Assembly (NCBI GenBank): GCA_023489135.1
Contig: JAMDCE010000447.1
Coordinates: forward strand, 1 to 9,909
Direction of reading: 5' to 3'
Length of the DNA stretch: 9,909 nucleotides
From: Chloroflexota bacterium
GTDB taxonomy: Bacteria; Chloroflexota; Chloroflexia; JAMDCE01
The translations under genes and the position numbers were made by a program. The notes below the pieces were generated by a model, which saw only the letters and a list, made by a program, of their open reading frames with translations, searched no databases and was not told the origin of the DNA. This document shows, piece by piece, positions 6,549 through 9,909 of the stretch (the first letter of the stretch is position 1; the number at the start of each line of letters is the position of its first letter).

Positions 6549-6808
6549 ACGAACCAAGGATGTTCAGGGTGTTCCGGCGGTTTGATACAGGAGGCGTCAG
6601 CGGCCCAGGCCGCGTAATGGATGGTATCGTTTTTCATACGGGCCAGGTGGTTGTGTGTTGGCGCACCGATATAGAGGGAGCGGGGCAAGGTTACAGCAGC
6701 ATCTGCATCTATCCCTCCTGGCAGGCATTTGAGCACGTGCACATCGCGCCGCATCCTGAAAACGAGACGGAAGTCAGGTTTGCACCGTGCGTCGGGCCTC
6801 CCGACTAG
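6545..6808 (+). CDS. 87-residue small beta-rich protein of unknown function, CBASS-linked
   Basis: The ATG overlaps the cap5 stop as ATGA and has AGGAGG (6534-6539) five bases upstream, so it is almost certainly translated with the operon. Visible pattern: FRRFDTGGVSGPGRVMDGIVF (9-30 region), a VVVCWR strand (36-40), SSICIYPS (51-58), and a tail with EHVHIAPH and ETEVRF. I recall short proteins of the GVSGxGxVxxGVxFxDGxVxLRW ... STVVYxSxxxxxxxHG pattern from scattered accessory loci; they have no established function known to me. No signal peptide, membrane segment or catalytic motif is seen, and two histidines and two cysteines do not form an obvious metal site. A role as accessory factor, immunity or regulator of Cap5 is conjecture. 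Terminator 6880-6914 follows it, so it is the last gene of the operon. Confidence 0.8.
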   Translation: MNEPRMFRVFRRFDTGGVSGPGRVMDGIVFHTGQVVVCWRTDIEGAGQGYSSICIYPSWQAFEHVHIAPHPENETEVRFAPCVGPPD

Positions 6809-6879
6809 AGTAGATGCGCCTTCTCGGTGTTGGGGAAAATACTCGGTTCCAAGGGTCCAAGAAGGCCTAGTTACAGTTG

Positions 6880-6914
6880 AAAAAGCCCTTCTCAGTGTTT
6901 GAGGAGGGCTTTTT
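6880..6914 (+). terminator. Rho-independent terminator of the CBASS operon
   Basis: A 15-bp stem (AAAAAGCCCTTCTCA at 6880-6894 pairing with 6900-6914, one G-T wobble) closes a 5-base loop GTGTT and carries A/T tails on both sides. It is 71 bases after the last CBASS-linked gene. The symmetric A and T runs mean it may also stop transcripts arriving from the right. Confidence 0.9.
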
Positions 6915-7019
6915 GTTTGGCAGACGGCTTGTTGCGTTTGCTGAAGAGTTATTCTTTGGTCACGCCGGTCGTTCCACTATAAGTCTCCGCCGTGGTGGGC
7001 GAGGGCTTGGAGGCGAACA

Positions 7020-7047
7020 AAAGGAGCCTCACTGACGAAGCTCCTTT
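7020..7047 (-). terminator. Hairpin terminator after the VWA gene
   Basis: AAAGGAGC (7020-7027) pairs with GCTCCTTT (7040-7047) across a 12-base loop. On the minus strand it starts about 20 bases after the stop of the metallopeptidase-VWA gene and is followed by a short T run. Together with 6880-6914 it insulates the two convergent modules. Confidence 0.65.
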
Positions 7048-7067
7048 CTTGATTACTGAAAGAACTA

Positions 7068-8606
7068 TCAAATTCCTCTTATCGCCCTGAGCACGTTGCC
7101 GAGCTTCCCGGGCAATTCCTCGGAGCGGCAGGCGATGACCCGGTCTTCGCCGAACATATCGGTCACGTAGCGCTTGGTGTTCTCGTCGGGATCGAGCAGG
7201 ACGCCGACGACCTCGACCTTCCCTCGCAGGACGCTGCACATTTCTTTGCCCAAACGGGCATCGTTGCAGGCGCCGTCGGTGAGGCAGAGCACGAGTTTTA
7301 TGTTCTGGGAGTAACCGACCATGGGCACGGCGTGCGTCTGTATGGCCAGGCCCATGTTCTCGTGGCCGCACAGGGCGGGAACCAGCCCGGCGATGAGGGC
7401 TTTGCCCCGCTCGCCGGAGGCGAGGTCGGCTATCCTGATCCCTTGGGGCGTCACGATCACCTCGTGAAGGATCGCCAGTTCCAAGCATAGCAGATGCAAG
7501 GCCATTGTCGCGTCGGCGACAGACTCCATTCTGGTCTGGCTGCCGGAGCCATAGTTGAGGGACGTGGAGTGATCAACTATCACCTTGAGCGCCAGGGTGG
7601 GAGGCGTCTTGGCCTGGTCTTCCTCGGAGAGAAAGGGCCGTCGATGGTCTCTGAGATACTGCTTCATTGAGAGCCGTCCGCCTCGTTCCACCGCATCCAA
7701 AGCGTTGGGTCTTTCCTCGATAGAGAGCTCGTCGATCAGCTCTTGAACCAGCGGTCTCACCCTTTCCTCAAGACGGACGTAGGGCTTGGGCTCGATGGCC
7801 GTTACTCCGCTGCCCTCTTTTCCGTCGCTGGGCAGGACGTCGCCGTCAAAGGCCTCGGGCTCCTTGCCGCCCTCCCCGGGCTGGCCAGCCTTTCCGCTGG
7901 CCTTCTCCGCCTCGTCTCCGGGCGTCCTTTCCCCCTCGGTCGATCCCAACTTGGTCATCGCGTTCCTAGCCCACTCGGGTATGTCAGCCTCCTTGAGCCC
8001 CAGGATGTTCACAATCTCCTCGGCGTTGCGGTCTACCATCTCGGAGGTTTCGGCCTCCCAGGCGCCGTAGACCAGCGGTTCCACTCTCTCCCAGAGCTTC
8101 TGGTTCTTGGCCGAAAGGCCGCCCTTCACGGGCAGGCCCATCCTCTTGGCCCAGCGCAGTTGGAGCAGGTAAGCCGCCACCGCGCCGGGGGAATCGGATT
8201 TCTCGTTGATGGCTGGGGCTTCCGCGTACAGAGCACCCGACAAGCGCTTCACCAGCCACCTGACCCCGGCGAACTCCTCGGCCATCTGCCTTTCCACCCT
8301 CTCGTCCTCCAGCATGTTGGATACCTGATGGACCACGGTCGGGAGTTTGCTTGGCGCGGTGAAGCGCCGGTGCCCGGCCTCGTGGACCAGGATGGCCTTG
8401 GTCAACTGGTACTGTTCTTTGGCCGGAAGGCCAAAGGCGCTGGGGTTGGCCGCGATCTCTTTCCTGGTGAAATTGCAGTAGCCGGTGGGACACTTGGCTG
8501 GATTGGGCTCGACGAGCACCTTGTAGGGCGACACGCCCTGCAGGGCCACGCCGAAGGTGGCCAGCCTGCGCCTTATGTTCCGCCACTCATACCAGGGCAT
8601 TGCCAT
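7068..8606 (-). CDS. Zinc-peptidase-like plus von Willebrand A domain protein
   Basis: A 512-residue protein. Residues 70-105 hold a zincin-like motif: HEAGH at 75-79, and a downstream acidic NMLEDERVERQ (97-107) that may supply the third ligand, as in phage/plasmid VWA-like metallopeptidases. A low-complexity Gly/Glu/Lys/Pro linker (about 222-270) leads to a VWA domain from about 335, with a complete MIDAS DxSxS (D345, S347, S349 in VIVDHSTSL) and the later metal aspartate D444 in LCLTDGACND. VWA proteins encoded beside MoxR ATPases usually act as their client-binding partners. The ATG at 8606 has AGGAGG about nine bases upstream and overlaps the SymE-like gene by 20 bases. The domain calls are secure; the biological role is not known. 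Confidence 0.85.
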   Translation of the reverse strand: MAMPWYEWRNIRRRLATFGVALQGVSPYKVLVEPNPAKCPTGYCNFTRKEIAANPSAFGLPAKEQYQLTKAILVHEAGHRRFTAPSKLPTVVHQVSNMLEDERVERQMAEEFAGVRWLVKRLSGALYAEAPAINEKSDSPGAVAAYLLQLRWAKRMGLPVKGGLSAKNQKLWERVEPLVYGAWEAETSEMVDRNAEEIVNILGLKEADIPEWARNAMTKLGSTEGERTPGDEAEKASGKAGQPGEGGKEPEAFDGDVLPSDGKEGSGVTAIEPKPYVRLEERVRPLVQELIDELSIEERPNALDAVERGGRLSMKQYLRDHRRPFLSEEDQAKTPPTLALKVIVDHSTSLNYGSGSQTRMESVADATMALHLLCLELAILHEVIVTPQGIRIADLASGERGKALIAGLVPALCGHENMGLAIQTHAVPMVGYSQNIKLVLCLTDGACNDARLGKEMCSVLRGKVEVVGVLLDPDENTKRYVTDMFGEDRVIACRSEELPGKLGNVLRAIRGI

Positions 8607-8823
8607 CGTCTTGAACCTCCTTTCTGATGATGACTATCCTGTCCTGGCTGGCGGTAAGGGTCACCTCCTCGCCCAGCTCGAATCCAAAGCGCCTCAGCCA
8701 CTTGCCCGCCACGCGGATCGAGGGGACGTAGTCTTCCCTGTCTGAAAGGGCCACGACCCTCAAGGTCTTGCCCGCCTGGCGGTGGAACGAGGCGGACGGC
8801 TCTGTTTTCTTGTAGGTTTCCAT
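8587..8823 (-). CDS. SymE-like AbrB-fold small protein
   Basis: A 78-residue protein whose core matches SymE-type toxins: LRVVALSDRE (21-30), then YVPSIRVAGKW (32-42), LRRFGFELGEEV (43-54) and RIVIIRKE (62-69). SymE of Escherichia coli is an SOS-induced protein with an AbrB-like swapped-hairpin fold, formerly read as an RNase and later as a nucleoid-condensing DNA binder, repressed by the antisense RNA SymR. The alternative is a plain AbrB/MazE-type DNA-binding protein, but KWLxxxGFxxGxxV is more SymE-like. The ATG at 8823 has AAAGGAG nine bases upstream. Its end overlaps the VWA gene start by 20 bases, so it is co-translated with that gene rather than standing alone. No antisense RNA promoter was convincingly seen. 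Confidence 0.75.
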   Translation of the reverse strand: METYKKTEPSASFHRQAGKTLRVVALSDREDYVPSIRVAGKWLRRFGFELGEEVTLTASQDRIVIIRKEVQDDGNALV

Positions 8824-8867
8824 ACCTGACGACTCCTTTCTGGTTTGTGTTGTTCCCCAAAAGAAAT

Positions 8868-8895
8868 AAGGGCCGATCTTGTCCAGACGGCCCTT
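8868..8895 (-). terminator. Hairpin between the MoxR and SymE-like genes
   Basis: AAGGGCCG (8868-8875) pairs exactly with CGGCCCTT (8888-8895) across a 12-base loop. On the minus strand it is 27 bases past the ATPase stop and is followed by TTATTTCTTTT, a fair terminator tail. It would reduce or uncouple expression of the two downstream genes; no clear promoter was seen between it and 8823, so partial read-through is possible. Confidence 0.65.
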
Positions 8896-8922
8896 TTGGA
8901 TATAAAGAACTCTTCTCTTGCC

Positions 8923-9909
8923 TCACCTGAGCGTGTGGGCCTCGATGAGGTCTAAGAGCATATTCATCGCGTCCTCCCTGAGATAGCCGTCCGCGTCCGT
9001 GCCCGCCACCTGGTGCATCCAGGTGACCTTGGCCGCCGCTTTCAGCTTCACCAGCAGAGACTTTTCCCTCTTGGCCTTGAACTTGGCGATCCAAGCCAGC
9101 AGCCCCCGGGGCGTGATCTCGCCCGAAAGCTCCTTGTTGCGCTTGAGCCTTCTCGTCTCGTTGGCCACCTTGACCATGACGCCGGCGATGTCAGGGCCGA
9201 TGCCCGTCTCTCTCACCAGCAGGTCTTCCTCTTCTTTGGCTTGCAGATAACGGTACTCCAGCACGCAGGAAAACCGGTTGAGCAGGGCAGCGTCCAGGGT
9301 GTTCACGGAATAACCCTTGCCCAGGTTCATGGCCATCACCACCTGGAAGCCTGGCTCGGCCTTCACCTCCTCGGATCCGTGCTCGGTGAGCTTCACGGCT
9401 CCTCGGGAGAGAACCCCCAGGAGCACGTTCAGGGTCCTGGTGGGCATGCGGTTGGCCTCGTCGATGAAGAGGTAAGCACCCGCCTTCATCGCCTGGACCA
9501 GCACGCCGTCGCTCCAGTTGAACCCGCCCTCGCCGTCGGCCACGTACCCGCCCAGGCGGTCGAACTCCTTGAGCGACTCGTGGCCTTCGATGACGAAGAC
9601 GGGCTTGGTGGCCTTGGCCCTCTCGAAGGCTTCCAAGGCGCACAGGGTCTTGCCCGTGGCCGTGGGGCCGACGAGCAGGCAGTGCATGCCAAGGTCCAGG
9701 CTCTCCACCAGCTCGCCAAGCTGCGGCCCTTTGAACCGGCCCCGCAAGGGAGCGGGTTCTGGGGCTTCGCGGGGAACCTCGACCTTTGGATGGCGATATT
9801 CCCTGAGTTTTCCCAGGTCCGTGAGCAGCTCGGGGTCTAAAACCTCGGCCACCGTCACCTCGGGAGAATAGGTCGCGTCCAGGACCTCCAGTTTGTCCAG
9901 GCGCTCGGG
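8923..9909 (-). CDS. MoxR-family AAA+ ATPase, 5' end off window
   Basis: The frame is open to the right edge (328 residues visible), and the GTG at 9858 lacks a ribosome binding site, so the true start probably lies outside. Counting from that GTG, Walker A is GPTATGKT (64-71), Walker B is YLFIDEANRM (129-138, D133/E134), sensor 1 is VVMAMN (N178) and the arginine finger is in ALLNRFSCVLE (R195). The ELVESLDLGMHCLLVGP lead-in and the ANRMPTRTLNVLLGVL helix are typical of MoxR/RavA-type ATPases, which remodel or activate partner proteins, usually with a VWA protein encoded beside them, as here. The C-terminal helical lid (about 240-311) is complete. No substrate can be read from the sequence. 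Confidence 0.9.
   Translation of the reverse strand, partial: PERLDKLEVLDATYSPEVTVAEVLDPELLTDLGKLREYRHPKVEVPREAPEPAPLRGRFKGPQLGELVESLDLGMHCLLVGPTATGKTLCALEAFERAKATKPVFVIEGHESLKEFDRLGGYVADGEGGFNWSDGVLVQAMKAGAYLFIDEANRMPTRTLNVLLGVLSRGAVKLTEHGSEEVKAEPGFQVVMAMNLGKGYSVNTLDAALLNRFSCVLEYRYLQAKEEEDLLVRETGIGPDIAGVMVKVANETRRLKRNKELSGEITPRGLLAWIAKFKAKREKSLLVKLKAAAKVTWMHQVAGTDADGYLREDAMNMLLDLIEAHTLR

Noticed and set aside
7743..8627. 294-codon + strand frame opposite the VWA gene
   Set aside because: GC-rich antisense shadow; the minus-strand product has clear HEAGH and MIDAS motifs.
9013..9840. 275-codon + strand frame opposite the MoxR gene
   Set aside because: Antisense shadow of a gene with complete AAA+ motifs; its low-complexity composition is typical of such frames.
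1..9909. CRISPR arrays, tRNA/rRNA genes, insertion sequences or attachment sites
   Set aside because: No regularly spaced repeats, cloverleaf-like sequences, transposase motifs or terminal repeats were seen on reading both strands; a direct repeat marking an att site could still be missed by eye.

Overview
The window is a stretch of bacterial accessory genome. It is dominated by an apparently complete type II CBASS anti-phage operon on the + strand (about 2091-6808). The operon is flanked on the left by a divergent regulator pair and on the right by a minus-strand MoxR/SymE-like/metallopeptidase-VWA cluster. No rRNA, tRNA, CRISPR array, transposase or integrase was seen. Strong AGGAGG-type ribosome binding sites, several TTG/GTG starts, tight gene overlaps and moderately high G+C fit a moderately GC-rich Gram-positive-type bacterium (for example a Moorella/Desulfotomaculum-like Firmicute). 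This is a weak inference, and no housekeeping gene is present to settle taxonomy.

Left module (1-1524, minus strand): an XRE-type helix-turn-helix repressor (1041-1475) overlaps a long ORF that runs off the left edge (1-1044) and resembles ImmA/IrrE-type zinc peptidases. The arrangement recalls the CapH-CapP repressor/peptidase pair that controls some CBASS operons. The position where this family normally has HExxH reads NCFYLH. The 20 bases encoding that segment recur exactly, inverted, near the left edge of the same gene. Divergent promoters with overlapping -10 boxes lie just upstream of the repressor (1495-1524).

Central module (1765-6914, plus strand): a 41-residue basic small protein precedes the CD-NTase (cyclic-nucleotide synthase), then Cap2 (E2-E1 ligase-like), Cap3 (JAMM isopeptidase-like), Cap5 (HNH nuclease fused to a SAVED sensor) and an 87-residue unknown protein. 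Every junction from the CD-NTase onward is abutting or overlapping, so the five genes look like one translationally coupled operon. A strong hairpin terminator at 6880-6914 ends it. Expected logic from the CBASS literature: Cap2 conjugates the CD-NTase through its C terminus and primes it, Cap3 reverses this, and on infection the CD-NTase makes a cyclic oligonucleotide that binds SAVED and activates HNH-mediated DNA destruction.

Right module (7020-9909, minus strand): a MoxR-type AAA+ ATPase (truncated at the window's right edge), a SymE-like AbrB-fold small protein, and a 512-residue protein joining an N-terminal HEAGH zinc-peptidase-like domain to a C-terminal von Willebrand A domain. Hairpins lie after the ATPase gene and after the VWA gene. 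By eye this module is richer in G+C than the CBASS operon. Its function is unknown. MoxR and VWA proteins usually work as ATPase/adaptor pairs, and position beside CBASS makes a defence role plausible but unproven.
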